Of a stretch of DNA of 64,000 nucleotides, positions 1 through 10,975 are shown one piece after another. Position numbers and translations under genes: made by a program. This DNA comes from Sphaerolaimus hirsutus (Eukaryota; Nematoda; Chromadorea; Monhysterida; Sphaerolaimidae), in assembly GCA_964036195.1 (NCBI GenBank), contig OZ038460.1, forward strand, positions 375,504-439,503. Reading direction: 5' to 3'. The notes beneath the pieces are model-generated. The model had not been told where the DNA came from. It saw nothing but the letters and a program-made list of their open reading frames with translations, and ran no database searches. The stretch's first letter is position 1. Each line of letters opens with the position of its first letter.

Positions 1-373
1 ACAATCACCCCCCCCTTGAAATACCCCCCCCCCAAATTGAGTGTAAACAGAACGTACATGACAAATACTGCAGTTTGTGTTCTGCGTAGTGCAGAACACA
101 CGTTAAAACAATGTCGGAATCATGTTAGAACAGTGTTTATACCATCTACGTACTAATATTAGTCTACAGAACCTTATAAATGGCGGTTTTTGTTGCATTT
201 TTCGACGTCTGCGTACGTTTCAGACGACAATTTCGTACTTGGTATTCAAAAATTTTCTTGTGAAATAATAACCCCCCCCCCTCGAAATACCCCCCCCTCG
301 TTTAACCCCCCCCCCCTCTCGGGACCACTATGAAACAATCACCCCCCGGGGGGTATTTCGAGGAAATACGGTA
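1..373. repeat. TA-MITE (TACCGTATT family), left end outside window
   Basis: The right terminus reads GAGGAAATACGGTA and ends at 373. The interior has C-rich runs and the core segment 'acgtacatgacaaatac' shared with copies at 19452, 27586 and 49682. The window starts inside the element. The family has inverted termini TACCGTATT...AATACGGTA and an apparent TA target, as in Tc1/mariner-like non-autonomous elements. Confidence 0.8.
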
Positions 374-1842
374 AAATAGCATAAAAATAACCAGGAACAC
401 ATCAACTACTCAATTTGATGATTAAAAAGCTCGAAAATTAGTGATTTATAACGAAAATTGGGGTAAAATTTCTCAAAAATGCCCGCTTTTACGTCTTCTG
501 GGGACAAAAGTAATTTACTCACGTTTACTCATGAGTAAAAGTTAAAAATACATACTTTATGTTTTCTGTACTCACCTGTGAGTAAATTATAAGTACTTTA
601 CGTTTAGGTACTTTCAGAAAAAATTCAGTACTTTTACAACTCTGCTTCAGACTCCTGCCACCAATTCATATAAATAACCGCAACTTCAAAACTCCATTTC
701 TTGACCATTTCTTAGCCGATTTAGCATGATCAGAATAACCTGGAGATAACATTTTTATTCTCAGGTTATTTGTTTTGAGGTTTTAAGGAGCTTTTGAGGT
801 GCATGCATTGTTATTTATGTGATTTTTTACCGTATATCCTTGAATAATACCCCAGGGGAGTTATTATTCCATCAGAAGTTTTGGTGGGGAGTTATTGAAG
901 GTGGTCACTTTCAACGTGGGAGTTATTGATTCTCTAGAACGTTCAGGAAAACTGTAACCAGCTTTTTTGACCCCCTTATCTCGGATCGGACCCCCTTCTG
1001 TTTTTTTCATCTGATAAGTATGTATTTATTGGGAAAATATCCGATGTTTGTCACTTTCTATCTGTCATAATGTCACTTTCTATGTCCCCTTAAAATACGT
1101 TTTCGGTACTGCTTTCGGTCGTGCTTTCATAAAGTACGCGAGTAAATGGGTCCCGGTATCTTTTCGGGAGGAAACGTAAACGTATACGTATTTATCGAGT
1201 AAACGTAAATACGTTTTAACAACTATGATTTAAAGGCACCCGGCAAATTTTTCAGTAAACACTTTCGGCATTGGCGCGGTGTGGCGCTGGCGCCAGGTCC
1301 ATTCACAGTAACTTTATGTGTTTGGTTTGGCGCTGGCATGAAGTGAGTTGGCGGCAGTTTTGGCGTGTTGGCGCCAAATCGGCAAGCGCCATGGCACGTT
1401 AGGCGCCATACCTTCGTAGAGTTTTAACGTGTTTGGGGTTGCTAAGAATTGGTTTTAGGTAGTGATTGTCGCAAATGATTTGAATCCCTAGATATTTAAA
1501 TCGTAGCTATTATATTTACATTATAGCTCTTGTAAAAGCTACATTTTTTCTAAATACTTCACATTCAAATGAGTCGACGCCACAGTCTACAGATGTTGAT
1601 TACTTCGAATACTTATTAACCGGTTTCCAATTTCAGCCAAATGTCGAAATGGCGTGTACGGTTCCATGGGAAATCAAGTAAAAATTCTGTGTAAAACAAT
1701 ATGCACCGGTGTGTGATGATTACTACTGGGCGCGCGTGATTGGCAGTAATTGATTGAATATTGATAAAACAAAAGCCGAAAAAGTTCGCTCGAACAGTGA
1801 AAATTACGCCAAAAATCGATTGATTTATCCACTTTAATCAAC
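374..1842. other. Region upstream of ground-like gene A, no gene seen
   Basis: AT-rich, no convincing exon. It holds decayed repeat pieces: a 'ttactcacgtttactcatgag' type stretch near 520-660 related to one at 43200-43300, a half terminus of the TACCGTAT MITE family near 830, and a GCGCC-rich palindromic fragment near 1260-1400. The promoter of gene A should lie in its last few hundred bases, but I see no element I can name. Confidence 0.5.
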
Positions 1843-3470
1843 ATGGTATGTCGGTTTTGTATATTTTTAATTTAAATAATTTTCATCAAATTTTATAATT
1901 CCATTTAATGTCGTTCAACTTAATAAAGTGATTTCATTAAAATACTCGAATTTTGCGATCGATCTAAACCTATCAAATCCATTGAACACAGCAAAAGCTC
2001 GTGAAGTGCGTGAAAGTTAGCTAGAGGCGCGTGAAACGGCGCGCTTTCACATGCTTCCATTAGGGTGTTGAAATTCATCGTGAAATGTGTAACATATATC
2101 ATCACAGACGCTTCACGCCCTTCACAAATTTCGGTAGACACTTCATGATGCCGGTGCTTTCTCCAAGGTAAAAATTAAGTAATTTATTTATGTAGCTAGA
2201 AGTGATTTATGGCGGCGCCGTAAAAACTGTTGAATGTCTCCACGAGGTAATGAATCACCCTGAATCACCATGGGTCTCGTGAAGCGTCGTGAAGAGTTAT
2301 TGCAACGTCAGATCACAACTCTTCAAACAAAAACTGAGGAAAAAAACCCAATTCAAACACACAACGCCCCAACCCAGTTCCTACGCACCAACTACCTACT
2401 ATTCACGCTGTGCACCCTGCTCACCTTCGGCGCGCTATTCGTGCCCACCGTCGATTCGTGCGGAGATGGCGCTGGAGGGGAGGGGGAGGGCGAGGGTGGG
2501 GGAGAGGGTGAAGGGGGAGGTTGGTTTGGGGGGTTGAGGGGGTTGGGAATTTTTGAAAAAAGTCTTTGTGGCTCTATAATTTGTATTTTAAAATATCAGA
2601 AAATGTTGAGAATATAAGATTTTTATTTATTTTTACCAGGGTTTTCCAGAGTAATTTACCGTATTTCCTCTAAATACCACCAGGGTTTTTTTTTCCAGAG
2701 TGAGAATTTTGAGGGGGGTTAAACGAGGGGGGTGTATTATTTCGACAGAAATTTTTTGAAATCCCGGTACTAAATTGTCATCTGAAACGTACGCAGACGT
2801 CGAAAAATGCAACCAAAATCGCCATTTTTAAGACTCTAAAGACTTGTATAAGTGTGTAGACGTAAACACTGTTACATAAATAACACAGTCATCGTTTTTA
2901 ACGTGTGTTCTGCATTGCCCGGATGACAAACCTCAGCCTTTGTCATTTACGTTCTCCATACACTAAATTTTTTTTGGGGGGGGGTATTTCGAGGGGGTTT
3001 ATAAGTTCATAGTGTCCATTTTGAGGGGGGGGGTATTTCAAGGGGGTTTATAAGTTCATAGTGTCCATTTTGAGGGGGGGGGGGTATTTCGAGGGGGGTA
3101 TTTTGAGGCGGGTATTTCGAGGGGGGGTATTTCGAGGAGATACGGTCAAACCGCATAAAAATCTACCATAACCTCAGAAATCAGCGCCAGCGATTATCCA
3201 GACTACGAATTTCTCTACAAAGATTCAGAAGCGCACGCTCTTTGCGTCGACGAAAAACTTCGCGCAGCCGTAGAAACCGAATTAAAGGCCCATTGGGATA
3301 ATCCGGCCGCGGCGGCGGAAAGTATCCAAATGAAAGCTCAGAGGACTTTTGGCAAGAAGTTTAATGTGTTTGTTAGCGAGTGTCCTTTTGGATTTACCAC
3401 TTGGCACTCGGGACCAATTTGCCATTATAAGAGCCATTCTGGACTGTGGATTTTGGGTTATATGGATTGA
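1843..3470 (+). CDS. Ground-like domain secreted protein A
   Basis: Three coding exons. Exon 1 is only the ATG (1843-1845), followed at once by the donor GTATGT. Exon 2 (2378-2519) opens with a signal peptide (FLRTNYLLFTLCTLLTFGAL), then SCGDG and a Gly/Glu-rich stretch. Exon 3 (3178-3470) holds the domain: CVDEKL, a helix-like AAAESIQMKAQ, FGKKFNVFVSECPF, then GPICHY, and a C-terminal LWILGYMD before the stop. The layout of signal peptide, low-complexity acidic spacer and Cys-containing domain with an FG..F/W.V core fits nematode ground-like proteins, which are related to hedgehog-like families and are secreted; their function is unclear. Intron phases agree (0, then 1). An ATG at 2270 keeps the same frame through exon 2 but would add about 36 hydrophilic residues made of repeat DNA ahead of the signal peptide, so I prefer the split start, which gene B shares. 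Intron 2 contains a MITE. Confidence 0.8.
2657..3146. repeat. TA-MITE (TACCGTATT family) in intron 2 of ground-like gene A
   Basis: Starts TACCGTATTTCCTC and ends GAGGAGATACGGT. The interior carries the family's 'acgtacgcagacgtcg' and 'aacgtgtgttctgcatt' segments in reverse orientation, with three near-repeats of a 'ggtatttcgaggggg' motif at the right end. Removing it leaves a normal-sized intron of about 170 bases. Confidence 0.85.
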
Positions 3471-3717
3471 TTTTGTTTGTCGCGTTTTTTTGGTATTTTA
3501 AGTGTATTTTATTTAATTTTTGTCATTTTTTTCTGCGGTATTTATGTGGCCTAAGTCTCGTCTGTGTTTGGCTTTCGAATTCATTTTCGCATACATACTT
3601 ACATATAAATATATACCCAATCCAAAGTTGTATTTATCTGTCCTATCATAAGTTTTTACTCAAAGACTGAAAAGCGTTGCCCTTCAAAATGTGTAAATAT
3701 TGACTGTTGCTTCCCAG

Positions 3718-3898
3718 GTGTCAATCCCAGACCCTGTAAAAAGCCCTGTAAAATATCAAATGTCATGCAAACTGTCAAAAGTCATGGAAAATTACCTGCA
3801 AAATGGCAACCGAGTAACATGACTTTTGACACTTTGCATGACATTTGACATTTTACAGGGCTTTTTACAAGGTTTTTTTACAGGGTGAGTACCCCCTG
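3718..3898 (+). repeat. Introner-family copy, intergenic
   Basis: Begins GTGTCAATCCCAGACCCTG after CAG and ends GAGTACCCC followed by CTG, so the flanks are CAG/CTG, one base off a perfect 3-bp CWG duplication. The interior is an imperfect hairpin of 'cctgtaaaatatcaaatgtcat' type repeats facing 'atgacatttgacattttacagg'. It lies between the two ground-like genes, where it does not interrupt a gene. Confidence 0.8.
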
Positions 3899-4035
3899 AT
3901 GGATTCCATTTGCCGCAATGATAAACATTTTTAATGAATGACGGAATCCAATATGTATGACGCCACCACAATGCGCGTAGGCACACCAGTTGACAATTGC
4001 TCAATCGTTAACTAAAAAATGTTTTGAATTTTACA

Positions 4036-4284
4036 TATACTCCAGTCACTTTACACCCTGCACGCGTGGTTCCCGCTGGAAACGTGCCAACAATTCTTTT
4101 ACGCATGCGAATTTCATACAAAGGTGATAAAAGCCATCTCCGTTATAACGCTATACGTTGACTTATTCACAACAATGATTTTTTCATCTTTTATGCAAAA
4201 ATCGCGTGCTTTATCACCATTGGCACGCTTCCAACGTGAGACATAAATAAGTGCGAGGGCAGAGTATCATGTCCGCCGAGTATA
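4036..4284. repeat. TATACTC-terminal MITE
   Basis: Inverted termini TATACTCC...CGAGTATA. The inside has 'cacgcgtggttcccgctgga' and 'gcgagggcagagtatcatg', shared with copies at 29367, 31183 and 39129. It lies just upstream of ground-like gene B. The termini suggest a TA target site. Confidence 0.8.
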
Positions 4285-4750
4285 CCTAGGTTTCAGTTGA
4301 CGTGTACGCATCACTTTTACTGTAGTTATCGTCAACACTCGCAAAGCATTTTAATCAATAAAAACATGTTTAATGCGGTTTTTCAGTTGACAGCTGTTCC
4401 GCCGTCAACTAAGGTGTGTGTACAGAAGTACCAATCAACCATCGTTCCCAATTCAATCGATTTCAACGGTTCCATTCCTCGAACCATGACGCGTTTGCGC
4501 GGCGACGCGCCGCCGCGCAAAACTCTGCACGCGGCCGCTTTTGTTTTAACACAACTTCGAACGTGAACCCCCAAAATTTGCCGTCTTAATGAAAAATAAT
4601 TTGCTCGCGTGAAAACTGGCCAGAAATCAGCCAAGTGTGAGTATACAACTTTGGTTGTAAAAAAGTCGATTTGGTCGCGTTACAATGACGGGTCAGGCGA
4701 AGGTTGAATAGATACTCCAAAAATTCTGGCAAGATAGGGATAGATCGATC

Positions 4751-7375
4751 ATGGTAAGTGCTATAATACTGTAGATTCGATTTTCATTTGATGATTTTTG
4801 GGTAGGCAACTATGTTGATGTATTTTTAGTTTTAGAGAAAAAAAGTGATGTTTAGATTCAGCTGTGGACAATTCGTCACGGACACACGTCGTCAAGTGAT
4901 CAGAGAATCGATGATTCAAAAAAGTGGCAAGTGATAAGAGAGCTAACAAGAAAATTGTTGTCGCTTCGCTCTGACCTGCCTTATACCACTTTATGAAACG
5001 CTGAAATAGCGCGAATCGACACCTTAATTTTGATAAAAACATTTCTCTTTATCTTCTATCCTAATCGATAACATAGCCAATAATTCAAGTACATACCTTT
5101 CAAGTACCTTTCAAGTATTTCAAGTACTTTCTAAGTATTTACTTCTCAACAACCCTTCAACTACCGCAAACTACCCCCCCCCCCAAAAAAAAAATCGCAG
5201 GGTCTCCAAAACCGTTTCACATGCCTGTTCCTTCTGCTCGCACTACTCTTGGCATGGTGCCAACACGGAGCACATGCCTGTGGAGATGATATGGGAGGTG
5301 GAGATGGAGGAGGGGATGGTGGAGATGATGGTGGAGATGGAGGAGGAGATGATGGTGGAGATGATGTGAGGGGTGGGGTTTGGGATTTTATTGTACATTG
5401 AGGAATGAGAAAAATGAAAAAAGAAAAAATGGATGTGTGAAGCTTGGTGAAGTGCTGTGAAGTGTACTGCTGACATGGGGGTATTGACATGAAGACACTT
5501 CATTACTCGAACCTTTGCAGAGTACGCTGCTTGGTTTGCAAATTGGTCTTCAACAAGGTTCTAAGTGCCTGATGCATTTACAGTAATAATAGGTGTCTGG
5601 ATGCACGGTGAAGTATCGTGAAATACCTCAGGCTGATGCTTCACGATCCTTCACTGGTGCATCATGAATATTTGCCTGAAGACACTTCATGCATTCCAAT
5701 ATGGTGCTGACGCTACCATCTATGCATCAGTGATGCATGTGGTATGGAAGGGGCACCATCAGTAAGTGGCTTCCACTAATTTAGAAGCGCGTGAAGTGAA
5801 CGTGAAGCTAGGTGAAGCATGTGGAAAACACTTCACCTTACATTTGTGATGTTGGTTGAAGCATGTGGAAGCGCACAGCTTCACATGCTTTCACACACCC
5901 ATTCCTTGGTGTGAATTTGATGATAGTGTGTAGAAGACACTTCACCCAAACTTTCATGAAGCATGTGAATTTTGCAGATGCAGCACCATACACATTCTCC
6001 CCAATTCCACTTTCACCCTTTTTGCTATGGCACCAGCAAGTCTAAAATTTTCAAATCACGAGTGTACAATTCAAGAGTGTACATTAAAACTGACACTGCT
6101 GACTTCAAAAGCCAAAAAATTGCACACCCACCTTGGTTGGCACTCTTCCAACAACCCCCAATTGCCCCCCAACCCCCAATCCCCCCCCCAACCCCCCAGG
6201 GAAACCAAGGCTACGAGGAGAGCGAAGTGGGCGACGAGGGTGGCACGGGCGACAACGGAGGGGAAGGCATGGAGGGCCAGGAACAGTGCTACGACGAAGA
6301 CGTCGGCGAGTACCTCATAGGGTGCGTCGTGGCCCAGCCTGAGGCGCCTGGCGATGCGGCAAAGGCCTGTCAGGATCAACTGGCTGAGGAGTTTGGTGGC
6401 AGGTGGCAGGTGGGTTGATGGGGGATGGTGGTGTTGCTGGTGGGTTGAGTGTGCTGGGCTGAGGGTTTTTTTGTGGCTCCGTTGTTCATGATGCAATTGA
6501 GTTGGCCCTGTGCCAGGCAAGGCGAGTACGCAAGGTAATGTAGATACCGTATTTGCTTGAATATTCCTCTCCTTGAATAATTCCCCCTCTTGTGTTATTC
6601 CCCTGTTTAACGTTCCCCTGTCTAAAAAATATCTCCCTTGAATAATTCTCACCTTTAGGCATATGAGTCTAATTTGTGTTTTTGTGTCTAATTTGAACAA
6701 AAATGGCATGTAGCTTGCTGCAAAAGGATACCTATTTAGATGTTTTTGGAGAACACATACCGTATTTGCTTGAATAATCCCCCTGAGGGATTATTATTTC
6801 GGCAGACTTTTTTGAGGGGGGAACTATTCAAGGGGGGGAATTATTCGAGGGGGGGAATTATTGTTTTGTCAAAATTTTCAAGCATGTTTCTATCAACACA
6901 TTTAATGAAATAAGCTTTATTTACACAAGAACGTGCCATTTTTGTTAATATTGGGCACAAACAACTGATCAAATCTTTAAGGGGGGGGATTATTCGAGGG
7001 GGGGAATTATTCTTTCCTCACTCGTCTTACACGGGGGGATTATTCGAGGGGGGGGGGGGGAATTATTCAAGGGGGGGAATTATTCAAGCAAATACGGTAA
7101 TTGAACAAATGTATTTACCTATACATAACATATGGTATTTTAGAAAGGGAAGTTATTCACATCCAGGAGGGTTCTTTTCTTCAGTCAGCTTACACTGATT
7201 AAATTTGCGTACTTTTGTAGTTAACCAATATTCTAGTGTCAACCCATTCCATTCACAGGTTGTAGTTGTGAACTGCGGCATGGTATTTGAGATCTACCAC
7301 TCTGGAAAAAGATGTCTGGTACAAGATATTGAAACTGAGTATGGAAAGATCCACATTTTGGGCTGGAAGGATTGA
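4751..7375 (+). CDS. Ground-like domain secreted protein B
   Basis: Four coding exons: ATG alone (4751-4753, then donor GTAAGT); 5201-5365; 6200-6409; 7259-7375. Exon 2 has the signal peptide FTCLFLLLALLLAW ending CQHGAHACGDD, then a Gly/Asp tract. Exon 3 continues acidic and Gly-rich and starts the domain (EQCYDEDVGEYLIGCVV, AKACQDQLAEEFGGRWQ). Exon 4 gives VVVVNCGMVFEIYHSGKRC and ends KIHILGWKD. All junctions are phase 0. It is a diverged paralogue of gene A: same split start codon, and the same ILG[YW].D C-terminus. Unlike gene A, it has an intron inside the domain, between the FGGRWQ and VVVV segments. Intron 3 (6410-7258) holds one complete TA-MITE and a half copy. Function beyond secretion is not known for the family. 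Confidence 0.82.
5440..5990. repeat. GTGAAG/CTTCAC repetitive element in intron 2 of ground-like gene B
   Basis: Dense short words GTGAAG and CTTCAC in both orientations (for example 'gaagtgaacgtgaagctagg', 'cttcacatgctttcac'). The same type of sequence lies at about 1990-2300 in intron 1 of gene A, so both paralogues carry the element in the gene body, though in different introns. It has no coding capacity. Boundaries are approximate. Confidence 0.6.
6758..7099. repeat. TA-MITE, 'TTGCTTGAATAAT' subfamily, in intron 3 of ground-like gene B
   Basis: Starts TACCGTATTTGCTTG and ends CAAGCAAATACGGTA. It resembles the copy at 8071-8405, including 'aacgtgccatttttgtta'. A separate half terminus (TACCGTATTTGCTTG) lies at 6544. 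Confidence 0.85.
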
Positions 7376-7737
7376 TTCATGATATTTGTATTCATAATAG
7401 TGGTATTTTTATTTTAAAAGTCATTTTTATGTTATTTAATTTTATATTTATTGTTGTAACCATTAAAAATCGACCTCTGAGAAATTACTGGACCTAAAAA
7501 CTAAATAATCACGTGAATGTCATAAACGAAATTACAACGAGCGCCAGTAAAAATGACGTCATGTGAGCAAAATTCCTGCCAACCCCATTGCAATATGATC
7601 TGCTGCAGACGCACATGAATTTGTTACTCAGCATTTGACAACGGGATCCAAACCACGAACTGCAAAAGAAAAAAATTAAAGGTGTACTCTAATAAACACA
7701 AATGACTTGTTGCTAAATGCCACTGACTTTCTACCTG

Positions 7738-7873
7738 GTGCCAGTTCCGCAAGTGGATAAGCGAAAGCGCAAGCGGCAAAAGCGACGTGAAATTGTTTTT
7801 CAACTTGACTTGCCATTTTACTTCACTTTTGCCGTTTGCGCTTTTACTCCTCCACTTGTGGAACTGGCCCCTG
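7738..7873 (+). repeat. Introner-like element, 'GTTCCGCAAGTGG' subfamily
   Basis: Starts GTGCCAGTTCCGCAAGTGG after CTG and ends CCACTTGTGGAACTGGCCC followed by CTG, giving a 3-bp CTG duplication. The inside is a short hairpin. It shares termini with the spliced copy in GNAT intron 1 (24123-24355). Confidence 0.8.
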
Positions 7874-8070
7874 ATCTAGAATATCCCTATGATATAATCC
7901 CCATGATGATGGTATAAAGTCTACCATATTCCATCTGAATAAAAAATTCAGCTTGGAAAATGGAAAGATAGGAATGAATGAAAAAGCACTATGGAAAAAA
8001 CAAATGGAATCTATCCAACTTTTTAAACAATAAGCCACTCAATTACTTAATTAAATAGCTTAATTATGTA

Positions 8071-8405
8071 TACCGTATTTGCTTGAATAATCCCCTGGGG
8101 GATTATTATTTCGCCAGACTTTTTGAGGGGGGAGTATTCGAGGGGGGGGGGGTTATTCAAGGGGGGAAATTATTATTTCATCAAAATTTTTGAGTATCTT
8201 TCTATTAAGTCATTCGATGAAATATGCATTTTTAACACAAAAACGTGCCATTTTTGTTAAAATTTGGCACAACTAAGTGAGCAAATATGTTTAATCGGGT
8301 GATCCAATGGGGTGAATTATTATTTCCTCACTCGTCTTACAGAGGGGGATATTTCGAAGGGGGGGAATTATTTAGGGGGGGGGAACTATTCAAGCAAATA
8401 CGGTA
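8071..8405. repeat. TA-MITE, 'TTGCTTGAATAAT' subfamily
   Basis: Starts TACCGTATTTGCTTG and ends CAAGCAAATACGGTA, with C/G-rich runs just inside each end. Confidence 0.85.
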
Positions 8406-8651
8406 ATAATTAAAATATCTATGCCACTGACCGCCTCCACATGTTGTACGACATTGCATCGCTCGCACAGCCGCGGTACGTATAACGCGTACCTGAAAAA
8501 TGTTAAAGTGTGTGTAAATAATTTTGTCATTCTCGAAATTAAATTTTCAGAATTTTCTGTACCCACCTGTTCTATAAGAAACTTTCAAACACAGGCCGGA
8601 TTGGCACCAAATAGTTCTGCAATTTCCCACTGAGCCGTACCAATTTGAAGT

Positions 8652-8851
8652 NNNNNNNNNNNNNNNNNNNNNNNNNNNNNNNNNNNNNNNNNNNNNNNNN
8701 NNNNNNNNNNNNNNNNNNNNNNNNNNNNNNNNNNNNNNNNNNNNNNNNNNNNNNNNNNNNNNNNNNNNNNNNNNNNNNNNNNNNNNNNNNNNNNNNNNNN
8801 NNNNNNNNNNNNNNNNNNNNNNNNNNNNNNNNNNNNNNNNNNNNNNNNNNN
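8652..8851. other. Assembly gap (200 N)
   Basis: A run of exactly 200 N bases lies between the two copies of the duplicated unit. Its round length suggests a fixed-size scaffold gap, so the true distance and content are unknown. Confidence 0.99.
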
Positions 8852-8939
8852 CAAGACAAATAAAATACCTAGGTAAATTGCTTTACTCTAGGTGTAAACT
8901 CGAATGAATTGTTGCTCTATGCCACTGACTTTCTACCTG

Positions 8940-9163
8940 GTGCCGGTTCCGCAAGTGGAAAAGTTAAGAGTAAAGAGTTAAGAGTTGAGTAAAATGACAA
9001 ATGACAAGTTATGAGTAAAGTTAAGAGAGAAGAGTTGAGTAAAACGACAAATGATTTTACTCAACTCTTAACTTTTAACTTTACTCTTAACTTATAATTT
9101 ATCATTTTACTCAACTCTTAACTTTTAACTCTTAACTTTTCCACTTGCGGAACCGGCACCTGA
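8940..9163 (+). repeat. Introner-like element, second copy in the duplicated unit
   Basis: Starts GTGCCGGTTCCGCAAGTGG after CTG and ends CCACTTGCGGAACCGGCAC followed by CTG. The interior is a long perfect-type hairpin built of 'aagagttaagagttgagtaa' words. It sits at the same position in its unit as the element at 7738, after 'gactttctacctg'. Confidence 0.8.
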
Positions 9164-9759
9164 TGTACCATATGATTGTGAAGTCTACCATATTTCATCT
9201 GAATAAAAAAATTTGCTTGGAAAAATAGGAATGGATGAAATTAACAGGAAACAAGTGGAATCTATCCTATTTTTTAAACAATAGTCCACTCGAATAGGTA
9301 ATTTTTCAATTAGGTATTTCATTAAATATCTTAATTATAAATAATTAAAATATCTAAAAAACTGACCGCCTCCACATGTTGTATGACATGGCATCGCTTG
9401 CACAGCCGCGGTACGTATAACGGGTACCTGAAAAATATTACAGTGGGTGTAAATGATTCTAATATCCTCAAAATTTTATTTTCTGAATTTTTTGAAGTCA
9501 CCTGTTCTATATGAAACCTTCAAACACAGGCCGGATTGGCACCAAATAGTTCTGCAATTTCCTACTGATCCGTACCAATTTGAAGTGCCCCTCGTGTCGC
9601 ACTCGTAGCACATCACTGGGCTGCGGTTGAGTGTGAAGGGTTTTTTTCGATGGGGGGTTAATTCAAGGGGTTGTCCTACGAATATACGGTATATGCATAT
9701 TTTTGTGAAACGCTTCACTACTATTCACTAGTGCATTTGTAGAAAGGGCGCACTCCCAG

Positions 9760-9918
9760 TGTTGCCGGCTACTAGTTGATTTGTAGTTTAAGCAGTGCAA
9801 GCAAGGGGGTTTTAGTCAGAACGTTTATTCATGTCAACCTCCCGATGCGTCTCACGGCCATACATAAATACCATCAAAACAGTCACAAAACAACGTGTGC
9901 ATTTCACCAGACATAACA
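9760..9918 (-). repeat. 3' LTR of the Gypsy element
   Basis: 159 bases; on the element's sense strand it starts TGTTATGTCTGG and ends CCGGCAACA (TG...CA). By eye it is identical to the copy at 17076-17234. Confidence 0.95.
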
Positions 9919-9933
9919 AATTCCCCTGTTTTC
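9919..9933 (-). promoter_or_regulatory. Polypurine tract of the Gypsy element
   Basis: On the sense (minus) strand, AAAACAGGGGAATT lies directly before the 3' LTR. This is the expected place and composition for the plus-strand DNA primer. Confidence 0.7.
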
Positions 9934-10010
9934 AAAAAACTAAATTTACGGGGGTATCAATTTAAGGGATATCCAATATCAGGGCTGCGCATTATCAACG
10001 CTATCAGAAA

Positions 10011-10879
10011 CTATATCCCCCTCCCCTGCTCAAAGTCTTCCTCGGGGAAATTTTCCGCTGCATTAATGTTTTCAGCGGGGGGTGCCAAATTTTTTGCACC
10101 TTTATTGCCAACCAATTTGGCAATTTTTTCATTAATATCGGAATGATCAGGTGGCAACAACGCCTGATCTTCATCATGAGCAATGGATTTTTCCAAACGA
10201 GTCTCCAAAATGGCAATACGTGCCTTTTGAACTTCACTATCACCACGCAACGTCAACAAATCACTTTCAAAAGCCCGAGAACTGTCCCGATAGAGTTTGT
10301 AGCGACGTTTGACCCGGTCGTACTTGTCGCGCAGCGTGTTGTAGTCCGCGTCGAAGTCCTTGCGCGCGTTAGAAAGCTTCTCCTTAAGCGACTTCTTGCA
10401 TTCGAGCAAATCACGTACGGCAGTGTTCTTGAATTGCAACTGACGACGCAGAGAACTGATAACCTGAAAAACGACAGAATTGTCAACTAGTAAAGCCACC
10501 TACAAGTAAACACCAATGACAAACGACAAATGAAACCCATCCAAACGTCCTGAACATCGAACCCTAAATACCGAATAAAATCGAGCCCTGACAAAAAATC
10601 GACAAAATGCGACAAAACGCCAGACAAAACAAACTACTTTGTCGACAACTTGTGACAAAGACATCAACAAAACATGGCAAAACAGACTTCCTTGTCGGCG
10701 ATTTGTTCCGCTTCAGTTTTGGCCTTCAACGTGAAGAACTTTTCAGCGTAATCAACCGGCGGAGCGGAAAAATGCATCGGGTTGGTAACGTGGCTGCCAT
10801 ATAGAGTAGCTGTCGACAACGGCAAACTGGGTCGACTCGCGGTAGTCGACCGCAACGAATTGCGAGCCAAAGGATTCAT
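10011..10879 (-). CDS. Gypsy element third ORF: spliced coiled-coil protein
   Basis: This lies between the pol stop and the 3' LTR, where env or accessory genes sit. Proposed exons are 10879-10688 (64 codons, from MNPLARNSLR to EQIADKE) and 10463-10011 (150 codons). Both ends are phase 0, with donor GAA|GTCTGT and acceptor TTTTTCAG. The second exon is a long charged helix with heptad character (VISSLRRQLQFKNTAVRDL onward, about 110 residues) and an acidic tail ending EEDFEQGRGI. No signal peptide or membrane segment is visible, so it is not an envelope protein. I do not recognise the family. The start could instead be at 10499 without splicing, but the spliced form joins two helical halves smoothly. 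Confidence 0.7.
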
Positions 10880-10975
10880 GTTTTGTTTACAACCGTAAAT
10901 ATTGATTTCACACGTTGCTATCAATTTGGCACGCAGCCGAATTACACGGAAAGGATGAGAGAAGTTCCTCGGAAG

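Larger units (their letters stand above)
7376..9744. other. Duplicated repeat-rich segment between ground-like gene B and the Gypsy element
   Basis: No intact gene. The stretch from about 7693 to the gap at 8652 and the stretch from about 8890 to 9650 are diverged copies of one unit. Shared landmarks: 'gccactgactttctacctg' followed by an introner-type element; 'gtggaatctatcc'; 'accgcctccacatgttgta' with a short frame DRLHMLYD[IM]ASLAQPRYV before a stop; and a minus-strand frame EIAELFGANPACV, which looks like a helix-turn-helix tip of a transposase. The second copy has an in-frame stop in the minus frame. Probably old transposon remains duplicated in tandem. Confidence 0.6.

Noticed and set aside
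2270-2377. ATG at 2270 as the start of ground-like gene A
   Set aside because: It would put about 36 hydrophilic residues made of the GTGAAG repeat before the signal peptide. The split ATG exon is shared with gene B.
6071-6709. 212-codon minus-strand frame
   Set aside because: It is the antisense shadow of ground-like gene B exon 3 and of repeat DNA.
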